From: Planctomycetales bacterium 71-10
Lineage (GTDB): Bacteria; Planctomycetota; Planctomycetia; Isosphaerales; Isosphaeraceae
Length of the DNA: 64,000 bases
Direction: 5' to 3'
Assembly (NCBI GenBank): GCA_001898385.1
Contig: MKTT01000072.1
Span: 39,012-103,011 of the forward strand
A program made the translations under genes and the position numbers. Under the pieces are notes generated by a model. It had not been told where the DNA came from. It ran no database searches and saw nothing but the letters and a program-made list of their open reading frames with translations. Shown here piece by piece: positions 25,405 to 34,313 of this stretch (within the stretch, counting starts at the first letter, position 1; every line of letters starts with the position of its first letter).

Positions 25405-26151
25405 ATGAACGCCACGTCGCCTTCGTCGCCAACGTCTCTTCCCCTGGTGGAGCCTCGCGAAACAACGATGACGCCTCAACCGGACGAACTCCCCCTCATC
25501 GCCCTGCGGGCCGGCTCCTCGGCCTACGCCGAGGCCGCCCGCTCCGCCGTCAAGCGGGCCATGGACTTCAGCGGCGCCCTGGTCGGGCTGCTGGTCCTGA
25601 TGCCGGTGATGCTGACGGTCGCCGTCCTCATCCGGCTCGACTCGCCGGGCCCCATCTTCTTCCGCCAGCTCCGGCGCGGCTACCGCGGCCGGCTCTTCTG
25701 GGTGGTGAAGTTCCGGACCATGCAGGTCGACGCCGAGGCGCGGCTCAAGGACCTGGAGGACAAGAACGAGTCCGGCGGCAAGGTCCTCTTCAAGATGAAG
25801 AACGACCCCCGCGTGACGCCCCTGGGCCGCTTCCTGCGGAAGTCCAGCCTGGACGAGCTGCCGCAGCTCATCAACATCCTGCGGGGCGAGATGAGCATCG
25901 TCGGGCCCCGGCCGCTCCAGATCCGCGACAGCGAGCTGCTGCTGGCCGAGGATTCCGAGGGCTATCGTCGTCGCCTCCAGGTCATGCCCGGCCTCACCGG
26001 CCCCTGGCAGGTCGGGGGCCGCAGCGCCGTCGACAGCGCCCGCATGGTCGAGATGGACGTCGAGTACGCGAACAACTGGACCATCCTGGGCGACGTCGCG
26101 ATCATCCTCCGGACGGTCGTCGCCGTGATCGTGGGCCGCGGCGCCTGCTGA
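25405..26151 (+). CDS. bacterial sugar transferase (undecaprenyl-phosphate sugar-1-phosphate transferase, WbaP/PssY-like)
   Basis: A 248-residue monotopic membrane enzyme that starts a glycan by moving a sugar phosphate from a nucleotide sugar to undecaprenyl phosphate. It has KRAMDFSGALVGLLVLMP (membrane re-entrant helix), DSPGPIFFRQ, VVKFRTMQVDA, SSLDELPQLINIL, VGPRPLQ and PGLTGPWQ, all diagnostic. It is the short form without the extra N-terminal membrane domain. The ATG at 25405 was preferred over 25306 because GGAG lies 11 bp upstream and the 33 extra residues do not fit the family. Which sugar it transfers is unknown. Confidence 0.92.
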   Translation: MNATSPSSPTSLPLVEPRETTMTPQPDELPLIALRAGSSAYAEAARSAVKRAMDFSGALVGLLVLMPVMLTVAVLIRLDSPGPIFFRQLRRGYRGRLFWVVKFRTMQVDAEARLKDLEDKNESGGKVLFKMKNDPRVTPLGRFLRKSSLDELPQLINILRGEMSIVGPRPLQIRDSELLLAEDSEGYRRRLQVMPGLTGPWQVGGRSAVDSARMVEMDVEYANNWTILGDVAIILRTVVAVIVGRGAC

Positions 26152-26181
26152 GGCCCCAGGACCCCGACCCGCTCGCTTGCC

Positions 26182-26224
26182 TCGGCCCCCGCGCCTTCCG
26201 GCCTCGGGGGCCGATTCGTTTTCG
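26182..26224 (+). terminator. intrinsic terminator after the sugar transferase
   Basis: TCGGCCCCCG (26182-26191) pairs with CGGGGGCCGA (26205-26214), followed by TTCGTTTTCG. The T-rich side indicates termination on the + strand. It also lies 20 bp beyond the end of the convergent FHA gene. Confidence 0.7.
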
Positions 26225-26244
26225 AACCCGGCCGCCGCTCCGGC

Positions 26245-27753
26245 TCAGGAAGAACCGGGGAGGAGCTTGAGGATCTTCCGCCAGCGCGACTCCCGCTCCT
26301 CTTGCAGCGTGCTGATGCGCTGATTGAGCCAGAGCATGACGTCGGCGTCGTTGGCGGCCGGCGCGGGACGTTCGATCCGGGCCCGCGTGCCGGGCCGTGC
26401 GGGCCCCCGCGGCGCGGCCTCGGCGGGCCCGGGGGGCGTCGCGGACGGGCCCGCCGGGGCGACGGTCGGGGTGGCGGCGTCGGGCGCGGGCGAGGCCGCC
26501 CTGGGGGGATTGATGCGCACGCCCGCGATCGTCGTCGAGGCCTCGGCCGGCGGCGGCGGTGTGGGGGGCGTCGATGGGCCCGAGGGCGACGGCGCGGGGG
26601 GGGCTCCGGCGGCCCGCGCGGCGTCGCGCTCCTGCGTGAAGGAGGCCAGCTCGGACTTGAGTTCCTGGACCTCCCGGGTGACCTCGCGGAGCTGGTCCAG
26701 CTCCTGACGGATCAGGTCCATCTGCTCGCGCTGGAGCGAGCCGAACATCTCCACGAGCATGCCCATGGCGTTCTGGAACTGGTCCATCATCTGCTGCTGC
26801 ATCAGCCCGAACTGGTTCATCAGCGGGACCATCACCGCGACCGGGTCGGTCGTCGCCCCGCGCTCGATCTCGGCGGGGAGGATGGAGACGGCGGGGATGG
26901 CCGGGAGGCGCGCGGCGTCGGGATCGTCGTCGCGGCGGGGGGCGAGGATGTCGCGGCCGTCGCCCGGGGACGGGCTCCGGGCCAGCGCGAGGGATCGGCC
27001 CTCGGCCCCGAGGTCCTCCCGGCCGGCCGGGGCCCAGCGGGCGGGCGGGGCGGGGCCGTCCCCGGCGCGGCTCCGGATGCGGATCCGGTAGCGGCCCACG
27101 GCGAGGATGTCGCCGTCGCCGAGGAGGGCGTATCGGACGGCCGCGTTGTTGACCTCGACGCCGCCGCCGAGCAGGTCGACGACCCAGAGGCCGGCGTGGG
27201 TCCGGACCAGGCTGCAATGGAACTGCGAGACGCTGGGGTCGGCCAGGCGGAACTTGCAGCCGGCGGCCGAGCCGACGAGCGAGACCACCCGGTTCATCGG
27301 CCAGACCGCGGAGCGCGACGGCCCGTTCAGGAACTCCAGGCCCACGTCCGGCCACGGCGTCGCCCCGTAGGAGCGGGACATCAGGGGCATGGACTCCGGC
27401 GGCCGATCGTCCGCCCCCGGGGCCCGGCCCGACGCCCCCAGGCGCAGCTCATAGGGGCCGATGCGCATCGGCTCGTCGCGGGTCAGCCAGCCGTACTTGC
27501 GGGGCCGGCCCCCCCCCAGGGTCCCCAGCCGGCTCTCCAGGTCGATCCAGAAGGCGAAGCCCTCGACGACCTGGAGGTAGGCGTGGCGTCGGCTGACCAG
27601 GCGGTGTTCGAGCGGGACGTCGGCGCGGGGGTCGCGGCCGACGAGGGCGAACGGCTGGTGCAGCACGCGGACGCCGACGTCGGGCTCGCCGCCGGCCTCG
27701 ACGACGAGCTGCAGCGGCTCCACCAGGCGACAGGCGTCCAAGAACGATTTCAT
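26245..27753 (-). CDS. protein with two FHA domains and a coiled coil
   Basis: A 502-residue protein. An N-terminal FHA-like fold (about 1-110) has VGRDPRADVPLEHRLVSRRH. A second FHA-like region (about 160-250) has VGSAAGCKFRLADPSVSQFH. A methionine/glutamine-rich coiled coil (about 305-385), a proline/alanine linker and a basic C-terminal helix RESRWRKILKLL follow. FHA domains bind phosphothreonine, but no Ser/Thr kinase is in the window. The start MKSFLD was chosen over the upstream proline-rich ATG. It may scaffold or sense phosphorylation in glycan export; this is inference. Confidence 0.78.
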   Translation of the reverse strand: MKSFLDACRLVEPLQLVVEAGGEPDVGVRVLHQPFALVGRDPRADVPLEHRLVSRRHAYLQVVEGFAFWIDLESRLGTLGGGRPRKYGWLTRDEPMRIGPYELRLGASGRAPGADDRPPESMPLMSRSYGATPWPDVGLEFLNGPSRSAVWPMNRVVSLVGSAAGCKFRLADPSVSQFHCSLVRTHAGLWVVDLLGGGVEVNNAAVRYALLGDGDILAVGRYRIRIRSRAGDGPAPPARWAPAGREDLGAEGRSLALARSPSPGDGRDILAPRRDDDPDAARLPAIPAVSILPAEIERGATTDPVAVMVPLMNQFGLMQQQMMDQFQNAMGMLVEMFGSLQREQMDLIRQELDQLREVTREVQELKSELASFTQERDAARAAGAPPAPSPSGPSTPPTPPPPAEASTTIAGVRINPPRAASPAPDAATPTVAPAGPSATPPGPAEAAPRGPARPGTRARIERPAPAANDADVMLWLNQRISTLQEERESRWRKILKLLPGSS

Positions 27754-27861
27754 GTCTGCGGTTGGTCCTGACGCATCGCGGGGCGCGGACGGACGTCGAG
27801 GGGCGGGGGCCGGGCCGGCCTGCGTCGGCCGGGATAAGCCTGAGGCCGTCCTGATCATTTC

Positions 27862-27890
27862 AGTGTAACGGCCGCGGGCGCCGTCGACAA
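27862..27890 (-). promoter_or_regulatory. promoter of the FHA gene
   Basis: Read on the minus strand, TTGTCG (27890-27885), a 17-bp spacer and TACACT (27867-27862) lie 109 bp before the FHA start. It faces the rmlA promoter 37 bp away. Confidence 0.45.
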
Positions 27891-27926
27891 ACGCCCGAGG
27901 CCCCGCGACCGCGACGGCCGCCGCGT

Positions 27927-27955
27927 TTGAGTTCCGGGGCCCGACGCGTTAGTCT
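27927..27955 (+). promoter_or_regulatory. promoter of rmlA
   Basis: TTGAGT (27927-27932), a 17-bp spacer and TAGTCT (27950-27955) lie 60 bp before rmlA. CGTTAG and CCGAT around the -10 are shared with the promoter at 25228. Confidence 0.42.
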
Positions 27956-28015
27956 ACCGATGGGCCGACGCCGGGACGCGTCGCGCCGGCGCTCACATCA
28001 AAGGATCTTCAGGAC

Positions 28016-28906
28016 ATGGCTCGCAAAGGCATCATCCTCGCCGGGGGCTCCGGGACGCGGCTCTATCCGATCACGCGGGCGGTCAGCAAGCAGCTCCTGC
28101 CGATCTACGACAAGCCGATGATCTACTATCCGCTGTCGACGCTGATGATGGCGGGGATCCGGGAGGTCCTGCTCATCTCCACGCCCGACGACATCGGCGG
28201 CTTCCGGCGGCTGCTGGGCGACGGCTCGCAGCTCGGGCTGGCGATCGAGTACGCGGTCCAGCCGCACCCCGGCGGGCTCGCCCAGGCGTTCCTGATCGGC
28301 CGGGACTTCGTCGGCGGCGGCGACGCGGCCCTGATCCTGGGGGACAACATCTTCCACGGCCAGGGGTTCCAGCCCATGCTCCGGAGGGCCGGGGCGTGCG
28401 CGTCGGGGGCGACGGTCTTCGCCTACCCGGTGAAGGACCCGGAGCGCTACGGCGTCGTCGAGTTCGACCGCGAGGGCCGGGCCCTCTCGATCGAGGAGAA
28501 GCCGAAGGAGCCGAAGTCGCACTTCGCGGTCACGGGGCTGTACTTCTACGACAATCAGGTGCTCGACGTCGCGGCCGGGCTGGAGCCCTCGCCGCGCGGC
28601 GAGCTGGAGATCACGGACGTCAACCGGATCTACCTGGAGCGGGGCGAGCTGCGGGTGGAGCTGTTCACCCGGGGCTTCGCCTGGCTCGACACGGGGACGA
28701 TCGAGTCGCTGATCCAGGCCGCCAACTACGTCGAGACGATCGAGGCGCGGCAGGGCTTCAAGATCGCGTGCGTCGAGGAGGTGGCGTACCGCCAGGGCTT
28801 CATCGGGGCCGAGCAGGTGGAGCGGCTGGCCTCCGCCCTCCGCAACGACTACGGCCGCTACCTGCTGGACCTGATCCGGGACGAGCCGAATCCCGCGGCC
28901 GGCTGA
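28016..28906 (+). CDS. rfbA: glucose-1-phosphate thymidylyltransferase
   Basis: A 296-residue RmlA enzyme that makes dTDP-glucose from dTTP and glucose 1-phosphate. It has [20 protein letters not shown] (5-24), [30 protein letters not shown] with the metal-binding aspartate, and [12 protein letters not shown]. The length is normal. No RmlB or RmlD is adjacent, so the dTDP-sugar pathway must draw on genes elsewhere or on the SDR genes at 12241-14822. It converges on the TPR gene, 51 bp away. Confidence 0.95.
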   Translation: MARKGIILAGGSGTRLYPITRAVSKQLLPIYDKPMIYYPLSTLMMAGIREVLLISTPDDIGGFRRLLGDGSQLGLAIEYAVQPHPGGLAQAFLIGRDFVGGGDAALILGDNIFHGQGFQPMLRRAGACASGATVFAYPVKDPERYGVVEFDREGRALSIEEKPKEPKSHFAVTGLYFYDNQVLDVAAGLEPSPRGELEITDVNRIYLERGELRVELFTRGFAWLDTGTIESLIQAANYVETIEARQGFKIACVEEVAYRQGFIGAEQVERLASALRNDYGRYLLDLIRDEPNPAAG

Positions 28907-28957
28907 GGCCGAGGCGGCCGGCGACGGCCCGCGAGGGGGCCGCCGCCGGGCCCGGGT

Positions 28958-31900
28958 TCACTTGAGGGCCTTCTCCACCTGGGCGAGCGCGGGGCGTTCC
29001 AGGGGGTGGATGTCGGACTCCTTCAGGCCCTCGTCGCGGGCCTTGCTCAGGCTGCGGCGGGCGGCGTCCTGGTCGCCGGCGGCGAGGTAAGCCCGCGCCA
29101 GGTGGAAGTAGCGCGAGGGGGCCGGGTCGATGGCGACGACGTCCTCCAGGTCCTTGATGGCCTTGGGGTTGTCGCCGTTGGTCATGTAGACGACGGCCCG
29201 GGTGTCGAGCAGCTCGGGGACGGGCCCTCGCAGCTGGATGGCGCGGTTGATGAACTTCAGGGGGTCGGCCCCCTTGTCCCCCTGGAGGGTCATCAACCAG
29301 GCGAGGTTGTTCAGCGGGACGACCTCGCTGGCGTTCCTGGCCAGGGCCTTGCGGTACAGCTCCACGGCCTCGGAGTAGCGTTCCTGGCGGTCGCGGATGG
29401 TGCCCAGGGCGATGGTCAGGAGCGGGGCGTCGGGCTTCTGCTGGAGCGTGCGCTCGATCCAGCCGCTGACGCGGGCGACCTGGTCGGGGTCGTGGAAGGT
29501 CTGCTCGGACAGGAGGATGGAGATCACCGTGGGGGTGACGGGCTCGGGGTTGGGGGCGGCCTTCCAGAGGGGCTCGCAGACGTCGAGGGCGTCCTTGATG
29601 CGGCCGCGGCGGCCGAGGAAGGCGGCGTATTCGAGCTGGTCCTCCAGCCGGGGCGACGCCGTGGCGTTGCGCTTGAGGAGGGCCTCGGCCTCGTCGAGCA
29701 GGCCGACCTTCTCGGCGAGGCCGCCGAGGGCGCGGGCCAGGGCCGGGGCGACCTGGGGCCGGTCGGCGATGGCCTTGACCTTGGCCAGGGCCTCGGCGTC
29801 CTTGCCGCGGGCCTTGTCGAGCCGGACCTGGAGCGAGAGGACGTTGAAGGAGTCGGGCTGGAAGGCCTTCAGGCGGTCGATGAGCGCCTGGGCCTCGGCC
29901 GCGCCGGCGTCGGCGTCGCTCGCGGGGGGCTTGAGGCGGTCGATCAGCTCGGAGGCGAAGTAGGTCAGGCGGCCGACCTGCTGGGCCAGGTCCTGGGTGG
30001 AGGCCGGGCGGCGCTCCTCGCGGACCAGCTCGGCCAGCTCGGCGTGGGCCTTGTCCCAGTCGCCGTCGGCCTTGTAGATCCGGGCCAGGAGGTAGCGGTC
30101 GTCCTCGCTGGCGCGGCGCTCGTCGACGAGCTTCTTCAGGATGGCGGCGGCCTTGGTCCGGTAGGAGACGATCCGCTGGGCCGCGTAGACGCGGGCGAGG
30201 ACGCGGAGGTCCTCCGCCTCCTCGGGGAGCTTCTCGTCGGCCTTGTCCGGCGGGGCGTAGAGGTAGAGGGCCTTCAGGGCCTGCTGGTAGTCGCCGGTCA
30301 GGTCGGCGCGGGCGACGTAGGTCAGGGCCAGGGTGCGCCGGGCCCAGGCGAGGTCGGCGGGGTCGACGGCGCGGGAGGCGTCGGCGGGCTTGAGGATCGA
30401 GGTCAGCTCGGCCTCCACGTCGTCGACCAGGCTCATGCGGAGGAGGAACTCGACGTAGGCGCGGCGGCGCGAGAAGTCGGCGGGCTTGGCGGCCTGGGCC
30501 CGGCGGTGCCATTCCTTGGCCGAGGCGATCCACTTGGTCTTCAGGGCGTCGCGGCCGGCGGCCTGGGCGCCCTGGGCGATGAGGGCGGAGCACGAGGCCA
30601 TCGCCTGGGGGGCGCGGTCGGGCCCCACGGCCCGCTCGACCTGGGCGGCGGCCTGCTCGGCCGGCTCGATCTTGCCCGAGGCCACCAGGAACTCGACCAG
30701 GAGGACGCGGCGATCGGGATCGGCCGGGTCGTCGGCGACGGCCTGGCGGAGCACGGCCTCGGCCTCGTCGAGCTTCTTCTGCCAGATGAGGATCTGGGCG
30801 AGCGAGACGCGCTCGGCCAGGTCGTTGGGCCGGGCGGCGACCCGCTGGCGGACGATGGCCTCGGCGTCTTCGAAGTTCTTCTCGCCGATGACGCGGTTGA
30901 GGATCGACTTCTCGACGTCGGTCGCGGCGCCGGAGTCGCCGTTGAGGCTGGGGACCTTGCCCCAGAGCTGGCTCACCTCGGCGGTGCGGCCCGCCTCGAT
31001 GAGCAGCTCGGTGGCGCGGTGGACGACCGGGAGGCTGCGCTGGCCCATCTCGACGGCCTGGACGTAGAGGTCGGCCATGACGCCGATGCGGCGGCGGCGG
31101 TCGTCGTCCTTCGCCCCGTCGAGGTCCAGCTCCTCCAGGCGGGCGCCGGCCAGCGGGAGGATGGACCAGTCGGGCCGCCGCGAGCGCAGCTCCTCGAGCG
31201 AGGAGCGGGCGGCGGCGCGGAGCCTGGCCTTCTCGACGGGGTCGGCCGTGCGGGGGATCCGCCAGGTGAGCAGCTCGACCTCGGCGAAGCGGCCCATGTA
31301 GCCGTCGTTCCCCTCGACGCGGCGGATGTCGGCGATCAGCTTCTCGGCCTGGGCCCCGATCCGCGCCACCTCGTCGGCGGGGAGGTCGGCCTTGGGGTCG
31401 AGGGCCATGCCGAGCGCCTGGAGGCGGGGCCGGAGGTCGTTGGGGGCCAGCTCGGAGGTGCGGGCCCAGATCGCGGCGGCCTCGGCCCGGGACCCGCGGG
31501 AGGCCAGGGCCGTGCCGATGGCGTCCAGGACCGCGACGCGCTGGTCCACCGGCAGGGGTTCGACGCCCTTGGACTCGGCGACCAGGTCCGCGGCCAGGTC
31601 GGGGCCGCCCCGGGCGAGGACGTACTTCAGGCGGGCCATGTGCAGCGGCTCGGAGTCGCCGAAGGCGGCCTTCGCCTCGTCGAGGATCTTCAGCGCGCCG
31701 GCGAAGTCGCGGCGGCCGGCGCGGAAGTCGGCCGAGTTGATCCAGAGCTTGACGGCCGCCGGATCCCTGGGATTCTTCGCCCGCGCCGCGTCGAGCAGGG
31801 CGACGGCCTCGTCGCGGAGGCCCTGGGCCGCCTTCATCTGGGCGGTCAGGATCGTCGCGGTCGACGAGGCGGGGTCGTCGCGGGAGACCTGGACGATCAG

Positions 31901-33385
31901 GTCCTCGACCTCCTTCCAGTCGCGCCGGGCGGTCTCCAGGCGGCGATTGCGCTCGATCAGCAGGGCGGCCAGCAGCGGCCGGACGACGGGGACCGTCGCG
32001 GCCAGGGTGCGATACTCGGAGATCGCGCGGTCGACCTCGCCCTGCTCGACCAGGCCGTTGATCCAGCTCAGGCGGGAGGGGAGGTTGTTGGGCGCGTCGC
32101 GGACCGCGCCGGTGAGGTAGGAGCGCTGGCGCTCGACGTCGCCGAGGTTGCCGTAGCACTGGGCCAGCAGGAGGTTGACCCCGGCCCGGAGGGGGGGGTT
32201 GGACGAGAGGTCCAGGTTCGTCAGCCTCTCCAGCAGGATCTTCTTCGCCTCGTTCCATTCCCGCGCGTTGACGAGCGAGAACGCGGAGTAGTAGTCGCCG
32301 TAGGCCTTCAGGCCGATCCGGTAGAGCTCGCGGGCCTGCTCGCGGAGCTCGGCCGTCGCGCCCCGCGAGGCGAGGGCGTCGGCCAGGGTGACGCGCAGGG
32401 CCGCGTCGTCGGGCAGGGCCTCCAGGCCGCGCCGCAGGGCCTTCAGGCCGCCGTCGAGGTCCTCCGTGGTCAGCTTCATCACGGCCATGGCCAGGTGGAG
32501 CGGGCCGGACTTGGGCGCCGCCTCCAGGCCCTTGGCCAGGGCCGCCTCGGCCCCCGCGAGGTCGGGCGGCGTCCGTCGCCTCTTCGCCTGCGAGAGCTCC
32601 AGGTACGGCTGGGCCTCGGTGGGCGCCAGCCGGATGGCGTCCTGGAAGTCGGCCTCGGCCGCCGAGGGGTCCTCGCCGGGCTTCAGGAGCTGGAGGCGGT
32701 ACCGGCCCCGGGCCAGGTGGGTCCGGTAGTCGTCCGGCTCCTCCTTCACCATCTCGTCGATCACGCGGTCGGCGTCGGCCGGGCTGTTCAGCCGCTCGCC
32801 CCGGTAGAGCGTCGCCATGCGCTGGCGGGCGTCGAAGCGGTCCTTCGACCTCCTGGCCACGGCCGCCGTGTACGCCTCCAGGGCCTCGCGGTCCTCGCCG
32901 TCGGCCTGGTAGCAGCGCCCCAGCAGGTACGCCAGGTCGCCGTCGTCCGGCGCCTTCTTCTGGAGCGACAGCAGGTTCGCCCGCGCCGCCGAGACCTGCT
33001 GCGGGTCGGCCCCCCTGTCGCCCAGGATCTCGACCTGGAGCTCGGCCAGGGACCGACGGACCGCGTCGCGCCCGGGCTGGCGGCCCAGGACGTCCTTGTA
33101 GATCTGCATCGCCTGCGCGATGCGGGCCGGCGTCCGGGACCGCTCCAGCAGCACCTTGGCGAAGTTGACCTGGGCGTCGAAGTCCTCCGGGAAGACCAGG
33201 ACGTGCTGGAGGTAGAGGTCCTCGGCCTTCGCCAGGTCCCCGGCCTTCTCCGCCTCCTCGGCCTTGACCAGGTTGGTCTTGCCCAGTCGCGAGACCTGAT
33301 ATCGCTGCAGCACGACGATCGAGACGACGCCCAAGACGAGGACCACGGCCGCGATGGCCAGGCGCCTCCAAGTCTTCGGTCCCAT
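28958..33385 (-). CDS. giant membrane-anchored TPR protein
   Basis: A 1,475-residue protein with one N-terminal membrane segment (about 8-26), then almost wholly helical repeats with the TPR pattern (for example AEEAEKAGDLAKAEDLYLQH near 43-62, and SRYFHLARAYLAAGDQDAA near the C-terminus). The long body would face the periplasm. Large TPR proteins of this type accompany exosortase/PEP-CTERM and EPS loci (PrsT-like), where they are thought to organise secretion. The start MGPKTW was chosen because the 99 residues upstream read through the iteron region. GAGAGG lies 9 bp before the ATG. Confidence 0.8.
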   Translation of the reverse strand: MGPKTWRRLAIAAVVLVLGVVSIVVLQRYQVSRLGKTNLVKAEEAEKAGDLAKAEDLYLQHVLVFPEDFDAQVNFAKVLLERSRTPARIAQAMQIYKDVLGRQPGRDAVRRSLAELQVEILGDRGADPQQVSAARANLLSLQKKAPDDGDLAYLLGRCYQADGEDREALEAYTAAVARRSKDRFDARQRMATLYRGERLNSPADADRVIDEMVKEEPDDYRTHLARGRYRLQLLKPGEDPSAAEADFQDAIRLAPTEAQPYLELSQAKRRRTPPDLAGAEAALAKGLEAAPKSGPLHLAMAVMKLTTEDLDGGLKALRRGLEALPDDAALRVTLADALASRGATAELREQARELYRIGLKAYGDYYSAFSLVNAREWNEAKKILLERLTNLDLSSNPPLRAGVNLLLAQCYGNLGDVERQRSYLTGAVRDAPNNLPSRLSWINGLVEQGEVDRAISEYRTLAATVPVVRPLLAALLIERNRRLETARRDWKEVEDLIVQVSRDDPASSTATILTAQMKAAQGLRDEAVALLDAARAKNPRDPAAVKLWINSADFRAGRRDFAGALKILDEAKAAFGDSEPLHMARLKYVLARGGPDLAADLVAESKGVEPLPVDQRVAVLDAIGTALASRGSRAEAAAIWARTSELAPNDLRPRLQALGMALDPKADLPADEVARIGAQAEKLIADIRRVEGNDGYMGRFAEVELLTWRIPRTADPVEKARLRAAARSSLEELRSRRPDWSILPLAGARLEELDLDGAKDDDRRRRIGVMADLYVQAVEMGQRSLPVVHRATELLIEAGRTAEVSQLWGKVPSLNGDSGAATDVEKSILNRVIGEKNFEDAEAIVRQRVAARPNDLAERVSLAQILIWQKKLDEAEAVLRQAVADDPADPDRRVLLVEFLVASGKIEPAEQAAAQVERAVGPDRAPQAMASCSALIAQGAQAAGRDALKTKWIASAKEWHRRAQAAKPADFSRRRAYVEFLLRMSLVDDVEAELTSILKPADASRAVDPADLAWARRTLALTYVARADLTGDYQQALKALYLYAPPDKADEKLPEEAEDLRVLARVYAAQRIVSYRTKAAAILKKLVDERRASEDDRYLLARIYKADGDWDKAHAELAELVREERRPASTQDLAQQVGRLTYFASELIDRLKPPASDADAGAAEAQALIDRLKAFQPDSFNVLSLQVRLDKARGKDAEALAKVKAIADRPQVAPALARALGGLAEKVGLLDEAEALLKRNATASPRLEDQLEYAAFLGRRGRIKDALDVCEPLWKAAPNPEPVTPTVISILLSEQTFHDPDQVARVSGWIERTLQQKPDAPLLTIALGTIRDRQERYSEAVELYRKALARNASEVVPLNNLAWLMTLQGDKGADPLKFINRAIQLRGPVPELLDTRAVVYMTNGDNPKAIKDLEDVVAIDPAPSRYFHLARAYLAAGDQDAARRSLSKARDEGLKESDIHPLERPALAQVEKALK

Positions 33386-33473
33386 GGAGCAACCTCTCAC
33401 TTTGGTGCGGAACGCGGGGAGCGACGGCCGGAGGGCCCGGGGTCGGCCGCGATGCGGCCCGGCGGTCGACCCC

Positions 33474-33503
33474 AGTCTAACCGGCCGCGACGGCGCGCGA
33501 CAA
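33474..33503 (-). promoter_or_regulatory. promoter of the TPR gene
   Basis: On the minus strand, TTGTCG (33503-33498), an 18-bp spacer and TAGACT (33479-33474) lie 89 bp before the TPR start and 118 bp from the nearest iteron. Confidence 0.5.
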
Positions 33504-33620
33504 CGACGCCGGTCGGCCTTCATCCTCTGAACCATAGGTCCGTACGTCGCTCGCATCAAAAAGAGACGGCCCATTTCCCCAATCTTACATGCACCCGTCG
33601 CCTCCGCCCGCCTGCACCCA

Positions 33621-34109
33621 CGATTAACCGAGCATGGTCGCCGCGCCCGCCGCACGGCCGGCCTCGCGCCGCTACCGATCAACCGGACATACTTCCCGCC
33701 CCCGGTCCTCCCGGCTTCGGTCGACCGTCCGGACGTCCACCACGATTAACCGAGCATGGTCGGGCGCGGCTCCTGGAAGCCGCCGACGCCGTGCCGCCCG
33801 CCTCGCGTCCCCCCGATCGGCGCGACCCCCCCGCCCTCGCGCGCCGGCCGCTCCCGACAGGCGTCCGACTTCTGATCATGCGGACATGACGATTCATGGC
33901 GCATACTTGCCGCACGGGGCCGGATCCGCCCATCCGATCACTAACGATGTTCGAACCCTAGTGGATCCGCGCCCATGCCGATCGACCGAGCATGGTTCGA
34001 GGGCGTTTCCCCGATTAACCGGACATACTTCTCACGATGTCCCGGACATACTTGGGGCCTGCACCCACGATTAACCGGACATACCCCTACCGATTAACCG
34101 GACATACTT
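33621..34109 (+). repeat. iteron array, probable plasmid replication origin
   Basis: At least seven copies of a roughly 20-bp repeat lie on one strand upstream of repA. Type A is CCGATTAACCGGACATACTT (exact at 34011-34030 and 34090-34109; variants at 33675-33694, 34035-34053 and 34068-34085). Type B is CGATTAACCGAGCATGGT (33621-33638 and 33743-33760; variant 33978-33997). A degenerate copy is near 33874. The array is densest in its last 100 bp, next to an AT-richer stretch (34110-34200). This is the layout of an iteron-controlled origin. The rest of the 928-bp TPR-repA gap holds only the two promoters. Confidence 0.88.
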
Positions 34110-34139
34110 AGCCTCTGTAACTTCTTGATTATCATGACC

Positions 34140-34180
34140 TTGCGGCGCGGAGAATTTGTTTCTAGACTCTTGTTCTAGAC
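34140..34180 (+). promoter_or_regulatory. repA promoter with possible operator
   Basis: TTGCGG (34140-34145), a 17-bp spacer and TAGACT (34163-34168) form a promoter in the AT-rich tract after the iterons. TTCTAGAC occurs twice (34160-34167 and 34173-34180), once over the -10 and once just downstream, each containing the palindrome TCTAGA. This could be a RepA autoregulation site. Confidence 0.48.
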
Positions 34181-34313
34181 AGAAAGACAACAACACGGCG
34201 GCGGGCCGCCTTCATGGTGTTGCTCCTTTCTCGATCGGCCGGAAGACAGGAAGGCGGGGACCGGGACGGATCTCGATGCGACAGCCTCTGGGGCGAACGC
34301 CGGGAGCATCGGG

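Noticed and set aside
29006..33889. Long plus-strand frame opposite the TPR gene
   Set aside because: The minus strand encodes clear TPR repeats with a membrane anchor; the plus frame has none and would run through the iterons.
33621..34109. Iteron array considered as a CRISPR array
   Set aside because: The repeats are short, variable in spacing (a few to over 200 bp) and next to repA; no cas gene is present.
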